64,000 nt of DNA from Actinomycetota bacterium (lineage in GTDB: Bacteria > Actinomycetota > Acidimicrobiia > Acidimicrobiales > Poriferisodalaceae), in NCBI GenBank assembly GCA_014238065.1, contig JABABU010000021.1, positions 1 to 64,000 of the forward strand, given 5' to 3'. The position numbers were made by a program, and so were the translations under genes. Of this stretch, positions 34,289-43,021 are shown one piece after another; the first letter of the stretch is position 1, and every line of letters begins with the position of its first letter. Below the pieces are notes generated by a model that saw only the letters and a program-made list of their open reading frames with translations, searched no databases and was not told the origin of the DNA.

Positions 34289-37200
34289 ATGGGATTCAAC
34301 AATCCGCTGGTGTCGTGGAAGGAACTCGAGCAGAGGTTGTCGGATCGGCTGGACGGTCGGCCGCGTGAGGCGAGCGAGTATGGGCCGGGTGCTGATGGGA
34401 GTGACAGTCCTGCGTGGTCGAGGCATCGGCCGTCGTTCGAGCAGCCTCCGATTGAACCGGTGGCGTCGGATGTTCCGTATGCGGAGTTGCATTGCCATTC
34501 GAACTTCAGCTTCCTCGACGGCGCTTCACATCCAGAGGAGTTGGCGACGGAGGCAGCCAGGCTCGGCCTCGAGGCATTGGCCCTGACGGATCACAACGGG
34601 TTCTATGGCGTAGTCCGGTTTGCCGAGGCTGCGAGAGAGGTCGGTCTTCCCACGGTATTCGGGAGCGAGTTGAATCTTGGCCTCACTGAACCTCAGCACG
34701 GGGTTGCCGATCCTGTCGGCCAGCATCTGATCGTCTTGGCGAGGAATCCTGCCGGTTATGCGGCGCTCGGCACGTTGATCTCCCGAGGACAGATGGCAGG
34801 GGAGAAGGGCGCACCGAGGTATTCATGGTCCGACATCGCTGATCTTGCCGGCGATCATTGGGCGATCTTGACCGGCGGCAGGAAAGGACCCGTTCCGAAG
34901 GCGTTGGTCGATGAGGGGCCGTCTGCTGCTGCCCGTGAACTCGAACGCCTGGTGGACATCGTCGGTCGCCACAACGTGTTCGTCGAGTTGTGGGATCACG
35001 GCGATCCGTTGGATGGAGCAAGGAACGACGCGCTGGCGTCGTTGGCTGCCCATCATGATGTCGGTCTCGTCGCGACGAACAACGTCCATTACGCGACCCC
35101 GTCGCGTAGGAAGCTCGCGACAGCGTTGGCTGCGGTCAGGGCTCGCCGTTCGCTCGAAGACCTGAATGGTTGGCTTCCGCCGGCAGCGACATCGCACATC
35201 AGGTCTGGTGACGAACAGGCTCGGAGGTTTACGAGGTATCCGGGTGTTGTCGAAGCGGCGGCCCGCCTCGGCCTCGGGTGCGCATTCGATCTGTCGCTGG
35301 TGGCTCCAGAGCTTCCTCCTTTCCCGTGTCCACATGGCCACGACGAGATGAGTTGGCTCCGTGAGCTCGTCGAACGCGGGGCGAACCACAGGTACGGTCC
35401 ACGCGATGCGCCGTGGGTTCCTGGTGCATGGGAGCAACTCGGACACGAACTCGATCTCATCGAGTACCTCGGCTTTCCCGGGTACTTCCTCGTGGTGTGG
35501 GACATCGTCGAGTTCTGCAGGATCAACGACATCTTGTGTCAGGGGAGAGGTTCGGCCGCGAACTCTGCTGTGTGTTACGTGTTGGGTGTCACCAAAGCCG
35601 ATGCAGTCAGTCTTGGCCTGCTGTTCGAGCGTTTCTTGTCTCCCGAACGTGACGGCCCTCCTGACATCGACCTCGACATCGAGAGCGCTCGTCGCGAGGA
35701 GGTGATCCAGTACGTCTATGAGCGTCATGGGCGTATTCACGCGGCGCAGGTGGCGAACATCATCACCTACAGGGCGAAGTCGTCGATCAGGGACATGGCG
35801 AAGGCGATGGGTTTTGCGACCGGTCAGCAAGATGCGTGGTCGAAGCAACTCGACAGGTGGAGTGGTCTGAAGCATCTGAAAGCAGAGATGAGCGAACGGA
35901 CCGTTACCGGCCGATCGGACGGCGCCGAGGCCGTTCAAGCCAACGATTTTGATATTCCGGTCGAGGTGGTCGAGCTCGCATCGCAGGTCGAGCACTTTCC
36001 GCGGCACCTCGGAATTCATTCCGGTGGCATGGTCATCTGTGACAGGCCTGTGGCCGAGGTATGTCCAGTCGAATGGGGTCGGAAGACCGACAGGAGCGTG
36101 CTTCAGTGGGACAAGGAGGACTGTGCATCTGTTGGTCTCGTGAAGTTCGATCTGCTGGGTCTCGGGATGTTGAGCGCGCTGCACTACGCGATCGATCTGA
36201 TCCGGGATCACCACGATGTCGATGTCGACCTGGCAACGCTCCCTCAGGAGGACGTCGTCTACGAGATGTTGTGCAAGGCCGACTCGGTCGGCGTTTTCCA
36301 GGTCGAGTCGCGGGCCCAGATGGCGACCCTTCCGCGCCTCAGGCCGAGGAACTTCTACGACCTCGTCGTCCAGGTTGCGCTCATCAGGCCAGGTCCGATC
36401 CAGGGCGGGTCTGTGCACCCTTTCATCCGACGAAGGAACGGCAAGGAACCGGTCACGTATCTGCATCCTCTTCTCGAGAATTCGCTTCAGAAGACCCTTG
36501 GTATTCCGTTGTTCCAAGAGCAGCTCATGCAGATGGCGATCGACGTTGCAGGGTTCTCGCCGACGGAGTCCGATGAGCTCCGTCAGGCCATGGGCTCGAA
36601 ACGTTCGCAGGAACGTATGGCAAAGCTGAAGCAACGTCTCTATGAGGGGATGGAGGAGCGAGGCATCACCGGATCAGTCGCCGACGAGATCTTCGACAAG
36701 ATGGCAGCGTTCGCCAATTACGGTTTCCCAGAGAGCCACGCTGTCTCGTTCGCATATCTGGTGTATTCGTCGAGTTGGATCAAGTTCCACTATCCGGCCG
36801 CGTTCTGTGCTGCGTTGCTCAATGCCCAGCCCATGGGCTTCTACTCACCGCAATCGTTGGTCCTCGACGCTCGCCGTCATGACGTGATCGTGCGTACTCC
36901 CGATCTGAATGCATCTGCGGATCAGGCGACCCTCGAGCCATGCCATGGCTCACATCGTGACATCGCCGTTCGACTCGGCATCTCTGCAGTCAGAGGGATC
37001 GGAGATGACCTTGCAGTGTCGATTGCGGAGAACGGGCCGTACTCGTCGATGGAGGAACTGGTGAGGAAGACCGATGTCAACCTCGTCCATCTCGAGGCCA
37101 TGGCCACAGCAGGTGTGTTCGGTTGTTTCGGGCTCGACAGGCGTGCAGCTCTGTGGCAAGCAGGTGCCGTTGCTCAGTCGCGCCCGAATCGTCTTCCCGG

Positions 37201-37651
37201 AATCATCACAGGGGTGCACGCGCCTCAACTGCCAGGAATGTCCGACCGGGAGGAAGCGATGTCGGATCTGTGGGCCACTGGAGTTGCCCCCGACGGTCAC
37301 CCAACCCGGTTCGTTCGTGAGGTCCTCGATGAGATGGGGGTTTCGACATCTGTCGGTCTGAGATCACTTGAGAGCGGGTCGAGAGTGTGGGTCGGCGGAG
37401 TCGTGACCCATCGGCAACGCCCGGCTACCGCCGGTGGCACGCTTTTCATCAACCTCGAGGACGAAACCGGCTTGATCAACATCGTGTGCAGCAAGGGTTG
37501 CTGGATCCGGTACCGCAATGTGGCCAGGAGCCAACCGGCTCTCCTCGTTCGCGGCCGCTTGGAGGCATCCGAGGGCGTCTACAACGTGATCGCTGACAAG
37601 ATCGAACCTCTTCCGGTTCCGGCGACGGTACCCAGCAGGGATTTCCGCTGA
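34289..37651 (+). CDS. dnaE2: Error-prone DNA polymerase DnaE2
   Basis: 1120 residues from ATG 34289, the usual length for DnaE2. The reading frame is open 441 bases further upstream, but an SOS promoter ends just before this ATG. PHP domain with YAELHCHSNFSFLDGAS (about residue 64), palm motif PPDIDLDIESARREE (about 457) with catalytic aspartates, KFDLLGLGMLSALH, ESHAVSFAYLVYSSSW, helix-hairpin-helix near 910, and a C-terminal OB-fold (SRVWVGGVVTHRQRP). It performs translesion synthesis with ImuA and ImuB and causes damage-induced mutation. It lies 4 kb from imuAB on the same strand. Confidence 0.95.
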   Translation: MGFNNPLVSWKELEQRLSDRLDGRPREASEYGPGADGSDSPAWSRHRPSFEQPPIEPVASDVPYAELHCHSNFSFLDGASHPEELATEAARLGLEALALTDHNGFYGVVRFAEAAREVGLPTVFGSELNLGLTEPQHGVADPVGQHLIVLARNPAGYAALGTLISRGQMAGEKGAPRYSWSDIADLAGDHWAILTGGRKGPVPKALVDEGPSAAARELERLVDIVGRHNVFVELWDHGDPLDGARNDALASLAAHHDVGLVATNNVHYATPSRRKLATALAAVRARRSLEDLNGWLPPAATSHIRSGDEQARRFTRYPGVVEAAARLGLGCAFDLSLVAPELPPFPCPHGHDEMSWLRELVERGANHRYGPRDAPWVPGAWEQLGHELDLIEYLGFPGYFLVVWDIVEFCRINDILCQGRGSAANSAVCYVLGVTKADAVSLGLLFERFLSPERDGPPDIDLDIESARREEVIQYVYERHGRIHAAQVANIITYRAKSSIRDMAKAMGFATGQQDAWSKQLDRWSGLKHLKAEMSERTVTGRSDGAEAVQANDFDIPVEVVELASQVEHFPRHLGIHSGGMVICDRPVAEVCPVEWGRKTDRSVLQWDKEDCASVGLVKFDLLGLGMLSALHYAIDLIRDHHDVDVDLATLPQEDVVYEMLCKADSVGVFQVESRAQMATLPRLRPRNFYDLVVQVALIRPGPIQGGSVHPFIRRRNGKEPVTYLHPLLENSLQKTLGIPLFQEQLMQMAIDVAGFSPTESDELRQAMGSKRSQERMAKLKQRLYEGMEERGITGSVADEIFDKMAAFANYGFPESHAVSFAYLVYSSSWIKFHYPAAFCAALLNAQPMGFYSPQSLVLDARRHDVIVRTPDLNASADQATLEPCHGSHRDIAVRLGISAVRGIGDDLAVSIAENGPYSSMEELVRKTDVNLVHLEAMATAGVFGCFGLDRRAALWQAGAVAQSRPNRLPGIITGVHAPQLPGMSDREEAMSDLWATGVAPDGHPTRFVREVLDEMGVSTSVGLRSLESGSRVWVGGVVTHRQRPATAGGTLFINLEDETGLINIVCSKGCWIRYRNVARSQPALLVRGRLEASEGVYNVIADKIEPLPVPATVPSRDFR

Positions 37652-37748
37652 GGAGTGGTGCCAGAGGTTGCTAGAACCGACAGCGAGAGCTGCGACTGGT
37701 ATCCCTTGAAACATCCATCGTGTGCGCGATGCGGTGAAGGGAGCCGTC

Positions 37749-39185
37749 ATGGCCAGATCACACAATCGGCCAGGCGTCATGTTCGGAGCCATGATCCTGG
37801 CCGCGACAATGTTGCTCTCGGCTTGTTCTGATGAGGGTGATCAGGCCGATGCCGGGCCGGACTCGACCACCTCGACAGCGGATCAGGCAACCTCATCGTC
37901 GGAGACAACCACCGCTGATGTTGCTCCGACCACAACGGCACCTTCTTCGCCTTCCTCGACCGAGGCAACCACGACAACAGATCCCGGACCTTCGCAACAG
38001 GCGCTGGATGCGATCGCCGATCTGTTGGCAACGATCTTCCCGTCAATCCCCTATGAAACCGAACCGGGTCCTGCTGGCACGGTGGCGTACTTCGGGTTCA
38101 ACGAGGAAGGCGATCAACGAAACGAGGTTCCGGCGGCGCTGCTCGCTCAAAGTGGTGATGAGGCGGCGGCCGGCATGGTCCGTATCACGAACCTCAACGC
38201 AAGAACAGCGGTCACATCACCGTTCGAGGTGGCGGGCAGAGGTCGCGGGTACGAGGGGGTTCTCGAAGTGAGAGCCGTGACCCTCGATGGTGTCATCGTT
38301 GCCTCTACCTTCACCACTGGCGGCTCTTTCGGGACGTCGGAGCCATTCACCGTCACGATCGACACCGGCACCCACGAAGGTCCGCTGTTTGTGGTCGTGT
38401 CCTCTTCGACGGGGTTCATCACCCTGCCGGGGTTTGCGATGGTTCTGCTCGACGTGACGCCGACACCTCCTGGTGCGCCCGAGTCAGCTGCTGTGGTTCG
38501 TGTAACCGCCGGTGACACACTGAACGTACGTTCCGGGCCCGCTGCCACATTCTCGGTGGTGGACGAACTGGCACCAGACGCGGCCGGGGTGACAGTCGTG
38601 TCCCGTCCCGACGGCCTGACGGGTTGGTGGCTTCTCGAGACGCCAAGTGGTGTCACCGGATGGGCCAGCTCGGCGTTCCTGGTCCTGGAGCGTTCCTTTG
38701 GGGCTGATGAACAGGCAGCGCTGTTGGCGCTCGCCGATGAGTTCACCGCGGCGCTGACGCCCCTCGATTCGACTGCGGTGGCTTCGCTGCCTTGGTCGAC
38801 CAGGTTCGCCACAATCCTGATGGGTTGGCCGGGCGACTCGCTGGAGCGGATCTCTTCGAGCGGACTGCGCAATGGGACTGATGATGTCTGGACAGTGGCC
38901 AGAACCTGGCCGATCTCCGAGGCGTTCTTCCCGCCTTTCGAAGAGGCGACTTTTGTCGAGTTCGCTCGCCCTCTCGGGCTGGGCCATAGCAACCGGCAAG
39001 TCGCGATCAATCAGGCTCTCACGTATCCGTTCTTGGATACACCCGAGGTGCGTAACACCCACCATGTGGCGGTTGCCGACCTGGGCGCTGATTTCATCGA
39101 TTGGCAAGTGGTACGTCTGCACATCGATTTCACCACCGGGACCCCCGAGATCATGGCCGTAACCATCGAACAGTGGGACCCGTAG
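37749..39185 (+). CDS. Lipoprotein with a Thr/Ser-rich tether, Gmad2-like and SH3-like domains
   Basis: 478 residues from ATG 37749 (GGGAG 5-6 bases upstream; an upstream in-frame ATG 37722 is less likely). Lipobox LLSAC (Cys about 26) is followed by about 65 residues of Thr/Ser/Ala linker. A beta domain (about 120-245) with ITNLNARTAVTSPFEVAGRGRGYEGVLEVR matches the Gmad2 immunoglobulin-like family seen in spore- and envelope-associated proteins. An SH3b-type domain follows (VTAGDTLNVRSGP, about 258-320), which may bind peptidoglycan. The C-terminal 150 residues are not recognised. An exported, envelope-bound protein. Confidence 0.85.
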   Translation: MARSHNRPGVMFGAMILAATMLLSACSDEGDQADAGPDSTTSTADQATSSSETTTADVAPTTTAPSSPSSTEATTTTDPGPSQQALDAIADLLATIFPSIPYETEPGPAGTVAYFGFNEEGDQRNEVPAALLAQSGDEAAAGMVRITNLNARTAVTSPFEVAGRGRGYEGVLEVRAVTLDGVIVASTFTTGGSFGTSEPFTVTIDTGTHEGPLFVVVSSSTGFITLPGFAMVLLDVTPTPPGAPESAAVVRVTAGDTLNVRSGPAATFSVVDELAPDAAGVTVVSRPDGLTGWWLLETPSGVTGWASSAFLVLERSFGADEQAALLALADEFTAALTPLDSTAVASLPWSTRFATILMGWPGDSLERISSSGLRNGTDDVWTVARTWPISEAFFPPFEEATFVEFARPLGLGHSNRQVAINQALTYPFLDTPEVRNTHHVAVADLGADFIDWQVVRLHIDFTTGTPEIMAVTIEQWDP

Positions 39186-39210
39186 AAACAGCCAAACCCG
39201 AAAATGGAAG

Positions 39211-39236
39211 AAGCCCGGCCCCGAAGGGCCGGGCTT
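39211..39236 (+). terminator. Terminator after the SH3 lipoprotein
   Basis: 11-bp stem AAGCCCGGCCC (39211-39221) with 39226-39236 and loop CGAA, followed by GTGTTCCTG. About 25 bases after the stop codon. Confidence 0.85.
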
Positions 39237-39238
39237 GT

Positions 39239-39267
39239 GTTCCTGTCAGCGGGCGGTTGACAGGAAC
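39239..39267 (-). terminator. Second hairpin, probable terminator for the convergent gene
   Basis: Perfect 10-bp stem (GTTCCTGTCA 39239-39248; 39258-39267) and a 9-base loop, starting 20 bases past the minus-strand stop at 39287. No T-run is visible. With the neighbouring hairpin it gives a back-to-back pair between convergent genes. Confidence 0.55.
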
Positions 39268-39286
39268 AGTCCAAGTGGATCCGCAT

Positions 39287-39562
39287 TCAGCGTGATTTCA
39301 CCGGGATCGGGACGAGAGTGTTGTCGAGCACATGGGCTTGAAGCTCGAGTTCGGCCGCTCGCCGACGGAGGGCATCTGCAAGCGGGGCGAGCCCAACATC
39401 GGCATCTCTGCGGAGTTGTCTGGCTCGTGCCCGAAGACGGCGCGACCTGGGGGAGGACACTGCGCGCGCCGCTTCGGACACGGCCTTCTGGTACGGCGAT
39501 TCCGCAGGTGGGCTGCCGAGGATGGGGTGCACTCTGCACCGAAGATCTTGAGCTGTGGTCAT
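39287..39562 (-). CDS. Small arginine-rich protein, unknown
   Basis: 91 residues from ATG 39562 (AGGT 5 bases upstream supports this over ATG 39580). Starts MTTAQDLRCRVHPILG, then a strongly basic, helix-prone middle (SPRSRRLRARARQLRR), a leucine/arginine-rich helix (ADALRRRAAELELQAHVL) and a short tail. High third-position GC and the heptad-like leucines support a real gene. It could bind nucleic acid or form a coiled coil. No family recognised. Confidence 0.6.
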   Translation of the reverse strand: MTTAQDLRCRVHPILGSPPAESPYQKAVSEAARAVSSPRSRRLRARARQLRRDADVGLAPLADALRRRAAELELQAHVLDNTLVPIPVKSR

Positions 39563-39732
39563 GAAGTACCTGCCTTCCATTGCCAGGTGTCACCCCGTTT
39601 AACGCATTGATGCGTCGGAGAGTTCCGCCGTGATTCCTGAAACGCTCCGAATCGGTGAGACATGTGCCACACCTGTGGCCCACTCACCACGTGCTGTGAA
39701 GTACGGTCGCTGTCCGTGAAAGACAGCAGTCG

Positions 39733-41958
39733 GTGAGGGTTCCAGCGGTGCACCATGGGACGAGGCGTCTGCTCATAGCTGGTCTCATCATGTTTGTACC
39801 TCCGGTGCTGTTCGCTTCGTCAGCCCTGGCACAAGAGGCCGAAGATCCAGCTGGCGAAGAGATCGTCGATAACGTCGATCGACTCACGATCGATGACATC
39901 GAACCCGGCGATTGTTTTCCCGCAGTGACCCTTCCCGGACGCTCGGTCGAGTGTCGATTTCCCCTGTCGACTCCCGGCCTCGTCGCCGATCGGTTCGAGT
40001 TGCCGATCGTTGCCGATCTCGACGTCTCGTTCGACGACGAGAACCCTGCGACGTGCCGCGTCGAAGTCCACGAACTCGTGTGCGAAGCGGTCGAAGCGTT
40101 CTACCGGTTCGGAACTTCCGAAGTCGGAATCAGGTTTGGCTTCGGGGAAACGAGCCAACTCGCGTCATTCGAGGTTCGCGATCCATTCGACTACGCCATC
40201 GACGCCTCGGTCGTCGGCCGTGAACCGATCGTGACCCAGGGACGCCCGCTGGTGCTCAACGTCCGTCCGTTGTCGAGCGAGAATCAACCGGCGGCATGGG
40301 TGATGGTTCGCGATCGCAGTCGCCGCGAACTCATCGAGGCCGTTCCTGTTGCTCGGAACGGAACGACCACGTGGCCCGACACGATCATCGAGGCGCCTTC
40401 TGCTCCAGGCCGGTACACCGCCGAGTTGTGCATCGGCGAAGAGACAGGGAGCTGCGAAAGCGTCCCTGGCGTGTTCTCGTTCCAAGTCATCGAGCCAGAA
40501 CTCCGCGAGCTGATCGAGGGTCACAACCGGGTGAAGGCGTCGCGAATCAACCTGGTCTTCGCCGGCAGCGGGTTTCCCGATTCCGCGAAACTCGTTGAGG
40601 TGGCTGTCGGCTTGCTGAGCCTCGACGGTCCGGTTCCGATCGATGTCGACGGCAGAGCGGTTGGGACAACTGCAGAAGAGGTCGATCCGGAACAGGTCTT
40701 CGATCTTGCATGGGGTCCGTTCGCGATAGAGCCACTCAGGTCGAGCAAGAAACTGTTCAACTTCTGGTACATCGAAGACGACATCAGAGACGTCAGGGCG
40801 TTGTTCCACAACGCTCACCCCGAGTTCGCACGACAGGATGAACTGGCAGGATTCGATCTCGATCACGTGTCGATTATCAGCATCGACTATGAGACCGACG
40901 GTCGATATGGTCGGTCGGAAGCCAACTGGACGTCATTTCTACTCTCGGAGGATGTACCGCGCGTCAACGACGTGGAGTTCGCAGGGATCTACCTGTGGGT
41001 CGACGGTTTCTGGCCCTACGGTGCCGCCGACACTCTGACTCACGAGCTGGGGCATGCCCTGTTCGATCTGCGCGACGAATACTCCGAGAACACTCGGGAT
41101 GTGCAGTTCGGGTATCCGAATTGCGCCGAAGGGCTCGAACAGGCTTTCGAGTGGTGGGGTGACGATGTCGGAAGTGTCGACCCCTTTGTGCACACCTACA
41201 TCGAGACTCAGCAGCGATTCGGCCTCTGGGTTCCTCCCGATCTGGTCGAGAAGATCACCATCGGCTTCGAGCTAGGTGGTTGTTATGGAGGTGGCGAGGA
41301 GGTGGTGCGGCCCAGCTCCGACTCGATCATGAACAGCGAGACCCCGGTCTTCGGGACGGTGAATCGGAGGCGGGTCGAGGATCTCCTCGATCTCTTCGAC
41401 GGACGGGCGCCACTGACTGACTACGACGAGTTGACGGTCGGATGTCTCCCAGGAAGCGTTGCGGTCCCTGGTCGTGTCGTTCGGTGCTCTGGGTCCCTGG
41501 CCGAAGGCATCGACGCGCCGGCCGCGGGGCTGGGCATCCTGGTAGGTGGGCGCATGGGACAATGCAACGCTGCTGAGCCCGACGATCTTGGAGTTCGTTC
41601 TGTGTCCTGTGATGGTGTTGAACTGCGCGGCGAAGGGCCATGGACCGTTTCGGTGTCTATCGACGGCGAGTTGGCCAGCTTCCTGACGAGGATCGACAAC
41701 CCGCTCGCGGGGGTACCCCGTTTTGCAGGAGTAACTGCAGAAGTCGACGGGTCGACGGAATCGACCGAATTGCAGACCGACACCACCGAAGGAACCGTGT
41801 CGGCGGTCACCGGTGACGGCTCGACGTCGGTCCCCTGGTCGATCGCGGCGGCGCTGTTCGCGGCCTTTTTCATCGCGGTCGGCGGTTATCTGTGGTCGCG
41901 AGCTGGGAGAAAGGGCCGCTCTGTCAAAGACGACCATGAGGGGTCGAGTCCCGACTGA
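39733..41958 (+). CDS. Secreted membrane-anchored metallopeptidase (M64-like)
   Basis: 741 residues from GTG 39733. Signal peptide to about residue 34, two beta-rich domains (about 40-260), a catalytic domain with HELGHALFDLRDEY (about residue 437; HExxH type with the aspartate/histidine-side third ligand unclear), and a C-terminal single transmembrane helix (about 698-717, FAAFFIAVGGYLWSRAG) followed by a basic tail. LVFAGSGFPDSAKL and FNFWYIEDDI resemble the IgA-peptidase M64 family. It is expected at the cell surface, cutting proteins outside the cell. Target unknown. The next gene starts 41 bases later. Confidence 0.85.
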   Translation: MRVPAVHHGTRRLLIAGLIMFVPPVLFASSALAQEAEDPAGEEIVDNVDRLTIDDIEPGDCFPAVTLPGRSVECRFPLSTPGLVADRFELPIVADLDVSFDDENPATCRVEVHELVCEAVEAFYRFGTSEVGIRFGFGETSQLASFEVRDPFDYAIDASVVGREPIVTQGRPLVLNVRPLSSENQPAAWVMVRDRSRRELIEAVPVARNGTTTWPDTIIEAPSAPGRYTAELCIGEETGSCESVPGVFSFQVIEPELRELIEGHNRVKASRINLVFAGSGFPDSAKLVEVAVGLLSLDGPVPIDVDGRAVGTTAEEVDPEQVFDLAWGPFAIEPLRSSKKLFNFWYIEDDIRDVRALFHNAHPEFARQDELAGFDLDHVSIISIDYETDGRYGRSEANWTSFLLSEDVPRVNDVEFAGIYLWVDGFWPYGAADTLTHELGHALFDLRDEYSENTRDVQFGYPNCAEGLEQAFEWWGDDVGSVDPFVHTYIETQQRFGLWVPPDLVEKITIGFELGGCYGGGEEVVRPSSDSIMNSETPVFGTVNRRRVEDLLDLFDGRAPLTDYDELTVGCLPGSVAVPGRVVRCSGSLAEGIDAPAAGLGILVGGRMGQCNAAEPDDLGVRSVSCDGVELRGEGPWTVSVSIDGELASFLTRIDNPLAGVPRFAGVTAEVDGSTESTELQTDTTEGTVSAVTGDGSTSVPWSIAAALFAAFFIAVGGYLWSRAGRKGRSVKDDHEGSSPD

Positions 41959-41999
41959 CGGGTGAAGTTCGGGTTGTTCCCAGGTGTCAGAATGTCAAG

Positions 42000-43010
42000 G
42001 TGCCAACGCGGAAACTGACATCAGTCGAGGGGTTCATCGTCGAGGATCTCCCGGGAGCAGACTGTTCGGCTGGTCCTGTCAGACTTGGCGCAAAGTTGAT
42101 TGCATCGAATGCGATCAACTACGCGCGTGAGATCACCTACGCCCTGGCCTCGCTCGAGCAGCAGCGCGGCGGTATGACGATCGGTCTCAAAGTCGAACCG
42201 GACCGTCGCGATGCAGCGGTTGCGGCTGTCAGCGACGAGTTCGCCGAGGATCTCGCGGCAGGACGTTTCGCCGTTGACCCTGGTCTTCGTATGTCTCGCC
42301 GGCAACTTGGCGGTCTTGTCGCCGGTGATCCGCGTAATTCGCTCGCCATCGACAGCGGCGAGGAGCTCAGAGCTCTTGGAGCTGCTGTGATCGCGAACCA
42401 TCTCGTCGGTCTCGAAGGGCGCACGGTCGCCATCGAAGGCGTGGCGAACGGCGGGGTCGCCCTTGCGATTGAAGTCGAACGACTCGGCGGTTCCGTTGGC
42501 AGAATCTCCACGACGAAGGGTTGTGTGAGCGGCTCGTTCAGAGCCGGTGACATTGCCGCGGCAGTCGCCGAGCATGGTGCCGATGCTCCGGGTTCGTTGG
42601 GCGAGGTCGAAAAACCGTGGTCGGTGTGGCGCAGCTCCGGCGTCGACCTGATCTTCTGCGGATCAGCGGCTGGCGCGCTGAGCGCGGCCGGAGCGCCAGC
42701 GGTCGGCACGATGCCCGTCGTCGGGACGACGGTCGCGTGCGTTGCAACGAAGGCGCTGGCGATCCTCAAGGCGGCCGGTTCGCCGGTGACGCCTGGTTTT
42801 CTCGCCTCACTGGGCGAACACGCCGTCGCGTTCGATACGGCGATCGACTCGCTCGATGTTGCTCGTTCCAGGACCGAAGCGGTCGTTTCTGCTGTGTTCG
42901 GCGAAGTCGCGCACCATGCCGATGGGCCCTTCGTCGCTGCGTGCCTGCGAGCCGAAGCGTTCATGCGCTCGTGGGCCGATGATGTTCCCTTCGGTCGACC
43001 GATGGCCTGA
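42000..43010 (+). CDS. Glu/Leu/Phe/Val-dehydrogenase-like protein, probably inactive
   Basis: 336 residues from GTG 42000. The C-terminal half is a Rossmann domain like that of leucine/glutamate dehydrogenases, with VAIEGVANGGVALAIEVERLGG (dinucleotide-binding loop GxAxGG) and LIFCGSAAGAL. The N-terminal half is short and lacks the GGAKGG lysine region and KxGGxR pattern that a true enzyme such as the gene at 52.4 kb shows. It may be a regulatory or degenerate paralogue. FMRSWADDVPFGRPMA ends it. There is no obvious operon. Confidence 0.6.
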   Translation: MPTRKLTSVEGFIVEDLPGADCSAGPVRLGAKLIASNAINYAREITYALASLEQQRGGMTIGLKVEPDRRDAAVAAVSDEFAEDLAAGRFAVDPGLRMSRRQLGGLVAGDPRNSLAIDSGEELRALGAAVIANHLVGLEGRTVAIEGVANGGVALAIEVERLGGSVGRISTTKGCVSGSFRAGDIAAAVAEHGADAPGSLGEVEKPWSVWRSSGVDLIFCGSAAGALSAAGAPAVGTMPVVGTTVACVATKALAILKAAGSPVTPGFLASLGEHAVAFDTAIDSLDVARSRTEAVVSAVFGEVAHHADGPFVAACLRAEAFMRSWADDVPFGRPMA

Positions 43011-43021
43011 GACTGACGACG

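Noticed and set aside
34823-36634. 603-residue minus-strand frame
   Set aside because: Antisense to dnaE2; composition is typical of an opposite-strand shadow.
39666-39679. Near-palindrome GCCACACCTGTGGC upstream of the metallopeptidase
   Set aside because: Short palindromes are frequent in GC-rich DNA, and there is no second copy or known operator match.
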